From contig JAIQDT010000167.1 in assembly GCA_021521415.1 (NCBI GenBank), positions 2,548,501 to 2,612,500 on the forward strand: 64,000 bases of DNA, in the 5' to 3' direction. The notes under the pieces are model-generated. The model worked only from the letters and a program-made list of their open reading frames with translations. It did not search any database and was not told where the DNA came from. This stretch comes from Bidens hawaiensis. Its lineage: Eukaryota; Streptophyta; Magnoliopsida; Asterales; Asteraceae. Of the stretch, positions 12,304-25,236 are shown piece after piece. A program made the position numbers and the translations under genes. The first letter of the stretch is position 1. Every line of letters starts with the position of its first letter.

Positions 12304-14357
12304 TGTCACAACCCTTGACGAATGCATAGTGAGTATGTTGCAACCTTTGTGGATTTATGCGCACGAAGTGTCATAAAACATGAGTGTATCGTACCCGGTG
12401 CTCTACGTTGTACGTTGGATTTACTCACAAAAATAATCCTAAATATCATAGTGAATTAAAACTTTAGATGGAAGATTTAAAATTTCAACCATATATTACA
12501 AAACATTAAAATTCTTGTTTAAAACATTCAAATCTGCCTTAACAAAACTTCATAACATAATTCATTATAACGTTTTTCTCTAGATGCCAGCCAACTCGGT
12601 CTTTGTCATGTGTCTCCCTCAAGCCAGCTGCTTTATCCTATTTGCATGCGTGCATGATAAAAGTCAGCTACGCTGAGTGATATCTAGTTAATCAGGCAAC
12701 ATATCATAAATTTTCATACTTACACATACGTATCCGGAGATACATTATATTCTTACTTGTTTACCTTCCTTTCATGTATACATACATACATTCATATTTT
12801 TATTCTTTCATACATTCATACTTTCTTACTTTCATATTTTAACTTATTACATATATATTTCTACGTTTTAAAGAGCATTTCTCCCTATATCCTTCGCAGA
12901 TATTATTAGGGTCTGCAACCATTTAACTTTTGCATATATTATTAGGGTATGCTACCCTTTAACCATACGACCATACAACTATACATACATACCTATATAT
13001 ATATACAATCACACATTCTTAACCTTTCTATATACATACAATATTCACATACCATACACTTACTAGTTAAATAAGTGTATTAACATATACCATACGAGTA
13101 TGCACACAACCCCGAAAATATAAACTTGAAATGGGGCTAGAACTCGCCTGGTCCTGTTTCATTCGGAATTTACTATAACACCTCTTCTTAGCTAAGCACG
13201 ACTAACTGTTTAACATATATAGGTGTTAATTATCTATCTAAGTTTTATTACTCAGGTCATCAAGCTAATCTGACCTAAGGCCAAACGAATCAAATCGAAT
13301 ATCCTAAACAAATCGAATCGAGTCGAGTCGAACATTTCTAGTGAATCGAGTCATTTATCTCAAACGAATCAAGTTGAATATTAAAAACGAACCAAGTCAA
13401 GTATTACAAACGAATCAAGTCGAATATTTTAAAAGAATCGAATCAAGTTTTCTTCCAATCAAATCGAATTTCCAAAGGATCGAATCGCATTCCCAATGCG
13501 ACTCGACTGGGTTTGTTTCCCAGATTCAATCATTTCTTTCAACCAAGCTTGCTACTTTTAGTTCCTTATAACCCGTTCTACCATCCTTTGAAGTTTCGTG
13601 TCATACCGACTCCATTTTACTCATATTTTCACGATTCTAATCTTAATCATTTTAACCCGAACCGAGCCAACTAGCCCATTTACTAACAAGTTCATTACTT
13701 TATCTATAATCGTGAACCCATCTATCATCCAACCAAGTTTCATGCAATTCCGTACACGAAAAGTAAGCCTTTTTAATAAAAACGTGCATTTGAGGTTTAT
13801 GTTCGAAATCACTCAAGAAGACCAAACCTATATCAAACGAACTCGGAATTGAGTGCTTAAAGCGGCCACGCCACTGGGTTACCAAGCACTACCAGCACCG
13901 CCCACTGCTGCCACAGAAATCCGCCGCTACAATCGCCGGAAAACCCAAACAGTTGCCGGAAAACTCACTTTTCCACTGTTACGTTTTCCTTGATAAAAAC
14001 TGGACTTCCCGGCGTCTGATAGAAGATACGACTAGTGGAAATATTTATTTACATTCTATGAACACTATATTAAAATTTGAGACCGATTCGCCTGTTAGAT
14101 CTCCGGGAGTCGTTGGGCCTTTGTGGGTTGGTCATTCAAAAACGGGAATTTTGGGTTTCAATGAGGTTGGGGGCCAAGATTGTTATAAATGAGATGGTGA
14201 CTACATTTTTAGGAAGGGGGGGGGGGGATAGGATTTCATGTTTAATTTTTCATATAATGACACTTAACCCACCCATACTTTAGATAATTATATTTATCCT
14301 CTATAATTCAATTAAAACCAAATAATTTAAATACCAAACAAAACTTGGGATGTTACA
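12304..14357 (-). repeat. 3' LTR of gypsy element C
   Basis: On the minus strand it begins TGTAACATCCCAAG and ends GGGTTGTGACA, 2,054 bp. It interrupts the integrase of element F. The matching polypurine tract lies beyond the inserted solo LTR, at 18886-18910. There is no second LTR or matching duplication, so the far end of C is lost. The sequence contains many degenerate AATCGAATC-like words (13270-13500). Small ORFs at 13341-14283 fall within it and are not genes. Confidence 0.75.
13270..13500. repeat. Degenerate GAATC/GAGTC short repeats
   Basis: About 230 bases rich in ACGAATCAAGTCGAATAT-like words at irregular 20-35 base spacing. Probably a decayed minisatellite inside the LTR of C. 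It produces the ORF at 13341, which is not a gene. Confidence 0.6.
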
Positions 14358-15175
14358 AGTGTAACAACTCGGACTTTTCGGAACTTATAAACTAAACCCG
14401 TTTTGGTGTTCGGGTCATTTTATAAAAATATCGCGTTTATTGAAAACATTAATTATGTATATATTGTTGTTTAATTATATAACTATAACTTTCTTACTTT
14501 GGCAAGAATAACCAAAAATAAAACCCTTTATCCATTTTTGTACCATCCTCAAACACCAGGGACTTACACTGTAAATACCTTTAAAACCCACCCATATTGG
14601 ATAGTTTGGATATCCATACCCAAAGCCGAATCCACATTCCTTTTCTTGTACCGGAATTCAATATTTGATTTCTTGGACAGTAATGTTCGTTTAATTGTTG
14701 TAATTGATCTTGTGTATCTTGTAGTTATGGTAATATTGGCCTAATCGAAGTTTTTATTATGTTATTTAATTTAAACGGATCTGCAATTCCTAATAAACTT
14801 AGCCGACACAAGTTTGATCTTGTAATACAAGCAAACGACATTATAAATCCAATTAAAATTCCAGTTAGTATCCTTACATAATCGCCGTCCTTAACCCCAT
14901 ACTTAATTGTGTTACAATTCACTAGTTAATCGTGTTCTTAAACCTTTCGTGGTCGGCTTTTGTTACGTCGAATATTCATCGTGCAAACATCGTATAAGGT
15001 AATTGAATCATGATTCTTGGTCGTCTGGTATCATGTGGCAAGAGCCCTAACGTATAATTTGTTAACATTAACGGATCTAGCCAATCTCGATTTCTAGGGT
15101 TTATTTGAATTAGGGTCAAGCTTCTGTTAATATTTATTTAATCAGACCTGTGCTATGACCAGGTTAGCCACCAAC

Positions 15176-15241
15176 CCAGTTGGCTGGTGGGCCATGGTCT
15201 AGTTTTCTGATGGCAGGTCGTGGGTTCGAGACCCTTCCACC
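15176..15241 (+). other. tRNA-like module in gypsy LTR
   Basis: ATGGTCTAGTTTTCTGATGG followed by the B-box-like GTGGGTTCGAGACCC. This is the same position class as the modules in the other Tekay-like LTRs, just before an AT-rich stretch. It is not a complete tRNA. Confidence 0.45.
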
Positions 15242-16239
15242 CCATATTTTGTTATTATTTTGATAATTCATGTATTTTAAGTTATTTTCATTTATAATAA
15301 ACAGTAAATAAATTGTATTTTAATAAAAACCGATAATGATACTTATGTTTTCCCACATCTTTATTAAAGGTTGTCCAAGTGTATATGTATATGTGCATAT
15401 AAATATGCATTTATGTATATACGTGTATAAATAATATCACTTGCTTAATATCTAAGATTTATCAAATTAATATATTAAAAAGGCAAACTTTATGTATATT
15501 TATATACTTTAAAAAACTTATAGTTTTAAAGACGTATTTTATTCATATAATATTTTTATATATTATATTAAATATTATAATCTACTTTTAAACGGATTAA
15601 TAAACTAATAATATTTTTAAAGATGTGTTTTACTTATATAATATTATAATATACTTTATTTATAATTTAATAAATTTATAATTTTTTATATAATATCTTT
15701 ATATAAAATAAAATATTATATTAATTATGAGTAAAAAGAATATAATATGACTTAATAATAGTTATAATTATCGAGCTTTCTTAATCGATCAAGTTTATTA
15801 ACTTAGCGTATTCATATTCTATTTTCCTTATTAGGCCTTATTGTAAACGCGTGATTTCCGCGAATCTTCATTCTTATTGTTACCTATTTCCCTTCTTCGT
15901 CTATTGAGGTGAGTACCAAATTCCCCCTTTTAAAACTCATTTATACTGTTTTGGGGACATATGAGTTTTATATTTATTTCCCTACTATTTAATACACAAA
16001 CTACAACTATTGTCACTTGTGTTTAACGATTTGTATTTAATACACAAACTACAACTATTGTCCCTACTATTTTATTCATGTTATGCGCTTATGTGAACCG
16101 TATTCATAGAGGTCCAGCATAATCTCAGAATAGTATGATTATACGACAGTCGTAATAGCTTTGTGCTTTTCGACAACTCATTTATTTACTCATTGGTTGA
16201 ATTGCTTAACTCATTTGACTTTGTTGCGCATTTATTATC

Positions 16240-16275
<36 letters not shown>

Positions 16276-16462
16276 TTATATATATCAAAACTGGTGTGCT
16301 ACTCACTCAACCTTGTTTTGCCAAATCTACTTTATTTTCAATGCATATGCAGGTTATCGTGTGATTTGATATAGTTAAAGTTTGGAAGATCACATAAGAA
16401 ATAAAGATAGATAATTTAAATAAGACAATTGTTTTATGGTTTTTACTTGTTTGATGCATTAT

Positions 16463-18730
16463 TGTAACACCCCGGCTAAAGCGGAATACGTCCGGGTGCA
16501 ACATACAGATTGCTCAAAAAACATATGACACTATTAAGTGGCAATAATATCATTAATTCATTCAAATCCCAAGTACACAAGTTGTTCAATAAGAAAAATA
16601 CAAAGGAAAACAATAAAACACATGTATCATTTATTTATTATGGAAATAACCTAACTTCTAGTGTCTTCGTCATTTCATCCTCTAATGAAAGTACTTGTAG
16701 CATATATATAAAATATTGTCAACTTACTTAATAGTTAGTGAGTCACACAGTTTAAATAATACATAAAAACCATACAATTCCATAAAAACTTGTGAAAAGC
16801 ACATATGGGTTCTTTACACTAGAATAAAAGGTCCTTATTGTAAATAATAAATGAAGGTCTTTTCCAGTTGGGATTGTGCACCAACGTACTCAGATCGGAG
16901 TCCCTTTTTCACTAGAAACAATTGTCCTGAGTGCAAGGGGGGGGGGGTGTATGATCATACTTATCGAAGAAATCCATGCACGTAATATTTGAGCAAGTAA
17001 CAAGTAAACACACAAGTCCATATGACGAATTTTAGTTTGTAAATAATAAATAAAAGAAATTGAATTGTTGATAGGATATATATGTACCCCCAAAATTGTT
17101 ATAAATGGTAAAAAGGGGGTGTGAGAAACTCACCTTTGGAAGTGGGTAACAACTTGGAAAAGAAACTGGAAGCGCGTTATATGATACCAAAAGTTCGAAT
17201 CTCGCGAGCTAAAATAATAAACACGGTAATTACTAAGTAATGGAAAATAAAAGGTTGGTTGTAAGGTTCATGCATTATTGTTTATATATATATACTTTAA
17301 CCCATTTTAAATTATTTTAATAATTAAGTCTAACGGATTTTAACAAGTTATTATTATAATATTACTTCTAAGACTAATATTAGATTTGAATAATGTTTAC
17401 GGAATTTATCTTACCGGTATTGTTTTATTTTAGGATTTATAAAATTACAAGGTTATTATATATTTTATTTATATAATTATTCTACGAGTTTTAACGAGTA
17501 TTGCCGGGTTTGTAAAAGTTGATTTCCTGAACAAAAAATGCTAACGAAATCTAAAACAACTTTTATTTAACCATAAAAATAATTTTATTGATTTTGAAAT
17601 GATTTATATATATATATATATGATTTATTATAATTAATAAAAATGGCTTTAAAAATATATAAAATGGGTTTTCTGTGACCCCTGTTCGAACCTGGGTCTC
17701 CATGACCACGCAACGCATACACAACCACTAGACCAATTCTGTATTGTTGATAAAAGATGGAAACTGTAATTTAAAAACATATTAACATATTCATCTTCTT
17801 CCTCGCAAAACCCTAGATGTTCAATCTTTCTAAACTGTTCCATGTTTGTTTAATTGATGTTAGGGGTTTATTAGTCGGCTCGAAACAAATCAAAACCATG
17901 TAAAAATTACCTTGGATGGTGCCGTAAAGTGGATGAATGGTGCTTGGCCGGAATCGGAATAATAAGAACGAATTCGAGGTTAAAAACAGTTTCTTTGTGT
18001 AGTTTTATGGTTGTAGTAGTGTTAGGAGATGATTAGGGGGCTATTTATAGCTTTAATCGTGTCGTTTGATGTTAATACGAGTTATTGTAATCTTGATTAT
18101 AATCGTCGGTTTGGGTGATTAAAGGATGTTAACTAGGTTATAAATGATGAAATTTCAATCACGTAATAACGTTTAGAATTATTGGAGATGACGTTTAGTG
18201 TGATTAATGGATCAAAACGAACTACGTAACATTGTTTTATACATTGCCGCCGCCGGAAATCCGTTCACCGGACTTGTGACCGGAAAACCTCGAAGAGAAG
18301 GGGGGAAACCGCGGGGGGGGGGGGGGGGGGGGGGCTAGGACTACTTATATTATTTTATTCTTTTTTAAGATAATTTACATTTTCAGCCCCTGAACTTTGA
18401 ATATCTTTATAATATGTTTTTAAACTTAATTTACACTTTAAACCTTGCACTTTATAACTATACATAACTAGATTAAAACATGTTATATCTTAATATATTT
18501 AGATTTTTTATATTTTATACCCGAATAATTTGAAACTTGATTACTTTATAGACTTTTAGGGCTCGGAGATTCGTTAACTAAACAATATGAATATAAAGTG
18601 AACTTAAACGAACTTTAAATCATTGAAATTTATATAAAGTCATTACTTTTAAAAACGAATATATTGAAACGACAAAACGGGTCGGTTTAATGAATACAAA
18701 TACGAATACAAAAAATTGACAAATGTCACA
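16463..18730 (-). repeat. Solo LTR, gypsy, minus strand
   Basis: On the plus strand it reads TGTAACACCCCGGC to AAATGTCACA, 2,268 bp. Perfect duplication ATTAT lies at 16458-16462 and 18731-18735. The LTR around it resumes cleanly on both sides. It carries a 22-base G run at 18313-18334 and a tRNA-like module at 17673-17741. No internal region is present. Confidence 0.93.
17673..17741 (-). other. tRNA-like module, best match to pol III boxes
   Basis: On the minus strand: an A-box-like TTGGTCTAGTGGTTG, about 30 bases of spacer, then GACCCAGGTTCGAACAGG with a B box GGTTCGAAC. This is the most tRNA-like of the five modules seen. No CCA-side acceptor stem could be confirmed by eye, so it is not called as a tRNA gene. 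Confidence 0.5.
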
Positions 18731-18885
18731 ATTATTTGTTTTGTTTGGATATTGTAATGAATATTTGTTTTATTTGAAAATTATTAATTAGATATTGAAA
18801 TTTATAATGTTGCATGATAGTATCTTGAGAGTTGCGGACAATCAATTCACGCCCCGGCATTTCCGTCGTAGGTTGGGGTGTGACA

Positions 18886-19447
18886 ACAACTCTACCCACC
18901 TTATAAGAGGTTTCGTCCTCGAAACCTGCTTAGTCCTTGTAAAAGGAATACTTCATGTAATCACATTCTTTCTTGAACTGTCTTATCTTCCTAGCTTGCC
19001 GGCTTATCCACTGTCTCACAATCATCGAGTGATGTTCATTAGTTTTAGCTGTCTACGGTAGCTTGTCCATGAAGGCCTCGATGATACGCTTCCTTATCTA
19101 GACTTAGCAATTCCCCATAATTTCCTTAAACATGCTTTTCTTTCTTGTCTTTCAAATAGAAACATTGCCCTTACTATCACAACACTTGGCACTGAATGAA
19201 CCTTCTGTCCAATTGCAACCTTTAGCAAATATACTGTTTTGCAATACGTTCAAAACATATTAATTTTATAATAGGAAATTTTTCCGGTTTCACCTTAAGG
19301 GTTAATTCTTGAAATCACTTTTGCCTATTCCTTTAGATAGATAACCTTTTGTAGTTCTTGAGAACAATTGTGACATAACTTGACGGTGAACTCCTTAAAT
19401 CACCATTTAATCACTCTTCCATTTTTAGAAATTTTCTAACACATATG
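18886..19447 (-). mobile_element. 3' untranslated end of gypsy element C
   Basis: On the minus strand this ends with CGAGGACGAAACC and the purine-rich AAGGTGGGTAGAGT, the usual terminus just before a gypsy 3' LTR (here at 12304-14357). No coding remnant is readable. It is interrupted at 19447 by Tat element B and resumes at 54416. Confidence 0.7.
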
Positions 19448-20078
19448 TGTTTTGGTCAAAAATCGACTAAGGATAATGAAACTAAATTTGTAATGTGAGG
19501 TTTAGTGCTAGATTGATAATAACGATTATGACACAGTTGCAAACACAAACACACGGTTTTGTTATGAGGAAAAGCCCTTGATCTTGGTTGGATAGCCAAC
19601 ACAAAACCCCGGGTGATGACAATTGTCTATCACCACTTTATTAATATAAAAAATGAGGATACAAGGTTTGGAGAACATGATTAGTATTACAATGAAAGCT
19701 ATGTGCGTGTGTATGCTGTTGAATTCGTAGTGAATTGTGTGTCTTTTTCCTAGCTGATCATAGCCTCAATATAAACATAAAATATCATAAATACATCTCC
19801 TATTTTTTAGCCTTTATTCAAGCCATTCCTTTATTGTAGCCATTTAATGTATTAAATACGCTGTTTAATGACTTTGATTGCGAGATCATAGGATGGACTT
19901 GGTCACTAGCCGTTGTCCCACAAAAAATATCAACATAACAAAGAGAAAAACTGTTAATAAATAATAAGTACGGAGGATCTTTGATCCTGACAGGATTTGC
20001 AAAACATTCTAAGGATAATTGATCTAGATCATATACCAGGATAACATATCCATTGTGTCAAATTTCCGTGCACTAACA
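19448..20078 (-). repeat. 3' LTR of Tat element B
   Basis: Plus-strand reading TGTTTTGGTC to TGCACTAACA, 631 bp. It differs from its partner at 53784-54410 by roughly 25-30 changes by eye, so it is older than elements A and the young copia. The polypurine tract lies directly to its right on the plus strand (20079-20095; GGGGGACAAT on the minus strand). Confidence 0.92.
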
Positions 20079-21403
20079 ATTGTCCCCCAAAATGGCGGTT
20101 ATGATAAGATCACAAATGTCATTTTGCCTTTGAATTCAAACTTCATGCAAAATCATATGAGATTGACAAGCTGGATATAATTGTCATATATCTATGGAAT
20201 TTCCTTGGAAACTTCCCTTCCCGCTTTATATCCTTCTCCCTGCAAATCATGAACAACTAGTAACACCTGTTTAAACCGGGTGGATGGTCCATCTTTTAAA
20301 TGGTGAAATCCGGGTTAAGGATTTTGGTAAGTCCAGGTGACTTAATAATAATAAGTTACAACTTTTGGCTATTTGCATGTTATTTGTTATTCTGAAAGCA
20401 TAGCTGTTATAGTTAAGATCCATAGAGAGTTTTAAGAAATGTTTTAAGAAAAGCTTTAAGGATAGAATGTCCTTAGAAAAACAAATTGAGAATACTGGAC
20501 CTTTATATCCATAAAGATATAAATTAAAATCAAACAAGTATAAATTGATAAACTGGAATCATACCATAAGATCTAATTAGATCTAAGTTACCATAGGTGT
20601 TGATCATTCCGCGATAAATAACTTAAGGATCTTGGATCCGTAAATGTTAATCCTTAGGTGATCTTTATAGTTGAATTTATGATACCTAATGCAAATAACT
20701 TATGATATTATTTGGGATTAAACCCAACAAACTGGAGACAAGCCCATAAAATAAACTGGGGACAAGCCCGTGAACTGGGGACAAGCCCAAAAACTGGGAC
20801 AAGACCAAACTGGGGACTGGACCAAAGATATAGATGTTAACTGGGGACTTGCCTAAACCGGGATTTAGCCCAAACGTGAGTGACGTGAAAACGCCAAAAC
20901 CTTAGCTAACATGAAAATGTTTGAAACATTTGTCTTGAGATAACATGAAAATGTTATAAACTAGTGGTATGGTACGTCTACCATAGATCGTAGGATCCTC
21001 CATATAGCCGAAGACAAGGAAATTGTCAGCCACTAAGCGTGTATTGGTCCCGCTACCCCGGACTATACGTTGGATAACGTGCGCTCCAAGCGAGAGTGTA
21101 GAAACTCTAATTTATAAGAAAGGTGAAAACCTTTAAACCTTGGAAGATATGACCATCGGGGGTCATACCTTAATCGTGAGCAAGGTCAAGGGAAATAGTG
21201 AAGTACCTCAAACGTGAAGGAGATGTGGCCAACCTCTTGGTCAATGAACCTCTTACTAGAATCCTGCATTGTTATTTAAAACTTGGAAAGGGAAATGTAA
21301 AAAATACATTATCCTTAAACTAATAATAATAATTCGAAATAAATAAGTAATCAGATAGATATTACCAATTTTAGGAACCTTGATCCCTGATAGATGCTTG
21401 ATA
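20079..21403 (-). mobile_element. 3' untranslated region of Tat element B
   Basis: Non-coding stretch between integrase end and 3' LTR. 20720-20880 holds tandem degenerate copies of AAACTGGGGACAAGCCC (about 18-25 bases apart). The equivalent region of element A has an antisense gene (22448-24025). No counterpart can be read here, so B has lost it or never had it. Confidence 0.75.
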
Positions 21404-21545
21404 TTCTAAGTATACTGGATCCTAACTAGAAAAAGTACTTCCTGAGATGGATAGCATTCCATGCTCTTGGTAACCCGCTGCCTTCCATAATGAGCAAATG
21501 ATATGCCGCTTTTCCTGCCTCCTAATTGATCAGATAAGGACCTTC
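21404..21545 (-). pseudogene. Integrase C-terminal end of Tat element B
   Basis: Minus-strand frame beginning GPYLI at the solo LTR junction, then a stop, then LPRAWNAIHL and the natural end. It continues the frame broken at 48000-48005 by the solo LTR, whose CCTTC duplication is part of the coding sequence. It matches the same end in element A (25237-25420). Confidence 0.85.
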
Positions 21546-21615
21546 TGTCACACCCCCAACCTACAGCGGAAATGCCGGGGCGCGAACTGATTGTCACAGC
21601 TCTTAAGGTTACTAT

Positions 21616-22190
21616 TGTTTTGGTAAAAAATTAACAAAGTAACTTTTGATCAAATTAGTACGTGAGGTAGAGTGCTTGAACACAATGATTTGGTTTCGAG
21701 GGAAAAAGCCCTTGATCGTAAGGATCTCCGGCACGAAAAACCCACAGACGGTGAAAACTATCACCGTCTATTTTATTAATAACAAAAAGGTGGATACAAG
21801 TGGTGGAGCTGATAGTGAATCGAATACTAAGTGTTACAATGAGTGACGATAGCTAGGCTAGTGAAGTATGTGTTCTAATCGATCTTATCAGCTTGTTTAA
21901 ATAAGCAAAGAGTACAACTGATATTCCGAGAAATCCGGAACAAACCCTAGACTAAGTTTTCCATGATCCGTTGCTGCCCACGTTTGAGTTGACGAAGCCT
22001 CAATAGTAGCCGTTTCAAACCCACGTTCTAATAATCACATTAAACATGTGATCTTATCTGCAAAGGAAATAAAAATAATAAAGGACAATTGAATTAGTCA
22101 AACATCATCCTCAGCTTATTTGCATCGGCAGGATAGGTCGAAATCCTTGAATCATATTCAATCCCGAGGATAAAAAATCTGCTCCCAACA
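21616..22190 (-). repeat. 3' LTR of Tat element A
   Basis: Plus-strand reading TGTTTTGGTAAAAAATTAAC to GCTCCCAACA, 575 bp. A polypurine tract lies directly to the right (22191-22206; AAATTGGGGGCAAT on the minus strand). The ORF at 21646 is within the LTR and is not a gene. Confidence 0.94.
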
Positions 22191-22447
22191 ATTGCCCCCA
22201 ATTTTTATAGTTAGCGCGTGACAGGCTGTAAAAATTTTAAATTTCAAAAAAGAAAATATCTACTGCGACTTGAAAGGGCGGCACGCAAATTGAGGAAAAC
22301 TTATAACCGTCCTTCTAGGTTATAGTTAACTAACTTATTCCCAAATTTCTAAATCATAACACTCTCTCCTTCGCTCAATATCCAGGTCAGTTTCTCTCTC
22401 CCTCATCTTCTTAACTTTCTGAAGCTTTTCTTCTAATTCGAACAATA

Positions 22448-24025
22448 ATGAGAAAAAGAACCCCTCGTTCGCTCAACCCTTAATCATTCATAACCTATGA
22501 GGATTTCATCGATCAGGGTCACATCCCTACTACTGATGAGGATCAGTGTCTTTTCAAAGATTTTGACATTAGGTTTCTAAAAGATTCTAGCTTGTTACCC
22601 GCTGAGGCCGTCATCAGACCTTACGACCTCAAAGCCAAAGCTGACTTTTCGTCCAGAACCTGGGTTTGCTTTTTTTATTACCCTTTTTCGATCGGCCTTT
22701 CGTACCCATTTTCTCCACTCATTAAGGAGTTCTTCGATATTACCGGGTTCTCTTACTCCCAAGTCATGCCAATGGTGTGGAGAGTCTTGGCTACAATAGA
22801 TCGCTTGAATAGAACCCACGAACTGTCCATAGGTGTCCCTAAGATAGCCGCGACTTATAACCTTCGTACACACGGATCTCACCGATACTGCCTTCAATCC
22901 AAATCCAGCTGCCTTTACATGGTCCCCAAGGTGTCCGGTAATGACCATGATTGGAAGAAAAAATTCTTTTTCGTACGCCGTGACTCTATTCCCGATGGAG
23001 TAAACTTGCCTGTTAAATGGGTTCACAAGGGTAGGAAATCTTTAGGACAAAATTTCTTTTTGGAAACAATTTGTATTAATACGTCTTCATTTTTGCAGTC
23101 GTGTTTGAGGATTTGGTGAGGTATAGGAAAGATACGAATCGAAGGCTTAAGGATTTGTTCAAAATTTCGGCATAAGAAAGGGAATTTCGGTTTGAAGAGG
23201 AAGTAGGGGAAACCAGCATGACTGCCGCAAAATTTTCTGAAAGTATGTCTTCTGGTAAGTATCTTGGGTTTTTCGTAGAATTCTTAGGATTTCACTTTCT
23301 TGAGAATAACTTGATAAATTATTGCGCAGAGATGCTAAACCAAAATCTTCCTTCAGCTTGATCGACTTGGACGACTTCATTGAAGACAAAACCATGGTGA
23401 AACAAGAGCATTCTAAGACTCTTTCCCCAAAGCCGAGGATTCCAACTACTCGCCAAAAGAGCGATGCCCAGAAGAAAAGGAAGGCCACTACTTCAGCCGA
23501 GACTGAGCCCTTCGTTGGAACGGTAAGTTTCTTTATTTATCCTGAAAATAATATCATGAAAAATTTATGTTTACCTGAGGATAACGGGGAATTGAGAATT
23601 ACCAACAAAGGCTCCAAGATGATGCTGAATTGGCTCTGAAAGTAGCTGAAGGTAAGATTGCAGAACTCCAACATGCAGTAGATACAATGATCAAGCTTCA
23701 CAAAAAGAAGGAAAAAGAGATTGTGGATCTCAAAGCTTCCTTCGAGCTGGAGAAAACCGAACTCATTGAAAATGCCAAGAAGTCTACAGCTACAAGTATC
23801 CTGGAGTCAATTCTCAAGATGTCAGAGGAGGTGAAGGCAAAGGGCTATGTGATGGAGTCTTGGAATTCTGCAGCTTGGGCAAAGAAGTTGAAGATGCTGA
23901 GGGGTGAGAAGGCGGAAGAAGCTGAGGTTCCAAGTACTTCAGAGGCGACGAAGGAGACAAGTGCAAACGAGGCGGCGGAAGCGGAGAAGAAGGAGGGCGA
24001 TCAGGTTGAAGGTGATAAGGTTTAA
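22448..24025 (+). pseudogene. Antisense spliced extra gene of Tat element A (putative gypsy-type transposase domain)
   Basis: Runs opposite to gag-pol, starting beside the 3' LTR and converging on the pol end. The first ATG is at 22448, with a stop 11 codons later (22481-22483). The open frame then runs to a splice donor. The segment YYPFSIGLSYPFSPL ... FFFVRRDSIP resembles the family annotated as putative gypsy-type transposase (PF04195). Plausible introns are 23031-23098 (AAGG|GTAGGA, TTTTTGCAG|TC), about 23261-23331 (TCTG|GTAAGT, TTGCGCAG|AG) and about 23522-23608 (GTAAGT, ACAAAG). The last exon (23630-24025) is a charged helical coiled-coil tail rich in Glu, Lys and Ala. Antisense extra ORFs at this place are known for Tat elements such as Grande. 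The function is unknown. Confidence 0.72.
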
Positions 24026-25236
24026 GCCTGGTTTTCAGGTTGATTTGATGTGTTTCTGGTGGTTGTTTGAACAATTTTCATTTTGGTTGTGTCTGGATAA
24101 TATAACATGCTTAGGATAATAGTTCGGGTGGAGGGATCCTGGTTCAGGACGAAGCCCAAACTAACTTTAATTTCAAGTTTTTGAACAATCTGACGGTTCA
24201 GGTAGATGGGCTCTGTTTTGAGTGAAACTTGAATCATCATTTCCTGCATTATGATATTAGTATAATAACTTATTATGACTTATATTGGTATTCTATCCCT
24301 GTTTCTGTTATTAGAGAAAAATTTAAGTTTATTAGGAATGAAATTCTTCAAAAATAGCTTAAGTTTTACCCAATAAACCAATACCAAGTCATAAAATTCA
24401 TCTTATAAATAAGACAAGTAATATATAACATAAACAGGAAATCATAGCAGAATCATATAGCAACTAACTCTGATAATGTATAGACCATTTCATACTTGTA
24501 ACAAGACTACTTTTCATAATGTTCCTCCAATTCTAGGGATATATTGATAGATCTGCAATATTCAAATTATCCTGAAAATAACTTCAGGAATTCTGGCGAC
24601 AAGGCCTAAATAAATTGGCGACAAAGCCTAAACAAACTGGCGACACGGCCATTAGAAGAGGTGAAAACACCTTAATCCTTAGGAATAAACTGGCGACAAT
24701 GCCCTAAGAAGAGGCAGAAACCCCTTAAACCTTAGAAGAGGCGAAAACCCCTTAAACCTTAGAAGAGGAGAAAACCCCTTAAACCTTAGGAATAAACTGG
24801 CGTCGAGGTCCTTTAGGATGAAACGTCTACCATTAACTCTAGATTCAAACCAAGGTAACAAGTCACTATATTTCATGTGTTGGCCCCGCCTCTCGAACTA
24901 TGGCTGAATAAACATGCGCTACGGGCGACCTTAAGAAGAAGTGGAAACCCCTTAAACCTTTGAAGATATCAAATAATACCTTATCTTGGCGACGGGGCCC
25001 AAAGAAACTGGCGATAAGGCCCAGATTAACTTCATTCCATGTGGTAATGCCATATATCTTCAGGCTACAAAACACTCAAATCTTGGTGAGGGGTGGGTGT
25101 TAGCCTTGCTAACACCCATCCGATGCCTAAGTCAGTACCATGATAGAAGAATAATAATATTGAAAATGAATAAAAATATAAATTCGAATACATACCTTAG
25201 CTGATTAATATAACAATTATCCCCGGGATAGAAGTC
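24026..25236 (-). mobile_element. 3' untranslated region of Tat element A with tandem repeats
   Basis: Non-coding stretch between the two converging genes. 24590-24680 has copies of ACTGGCGACAAGGCC, and 24650-24800 has about four copies of a unit near 27 bases (AAGAGGCGAAAACCCC with CTTAAACCTTAG). Related words recur to 25020. This is the counterpart of 20720-20880 in element B. Confidence 0.75.

Larger units (their letters stand above)
14360..18885 (+). repeat. Solo LTR, Tekay-like, interrupted by another solo LTR
   Basis: Starts TGTAACAACTCGG and ends GGTTGGGGTGTGACA, about 2,253 bp once the insertion at 16463-18735 is removed. Flanks read ACAAG and ACAAC, a 5-bp duplication with one mismatch. 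It sits exactly at the junction between the polypurine tract and 3' LTR of C. It shares with 1964-3982 the blocks GAGGTGAGTACCA, TAATCTCAGAA and TTTGTGCTTTTCGACA. Confidence 0.88.

Noticed and set aside
13341..13852. ORFs of 60-84 codons as host genes
   Set aside because: They fall within the LTR of element C over a degenerate short repeat and lack any family resemblance.
17673..17741. Functional tRNA gene
   Set aside because: A and B boxes are present but no full cloverleaf or acceptor stem could be built by eye, and it lies inside an LTR.
22595..23026. 143-codon minus-strand ORF in element A
   Set aside because: Mirror of the antisense gene frame, which has the recognisable domain and splice sites. 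The minus frame has none.
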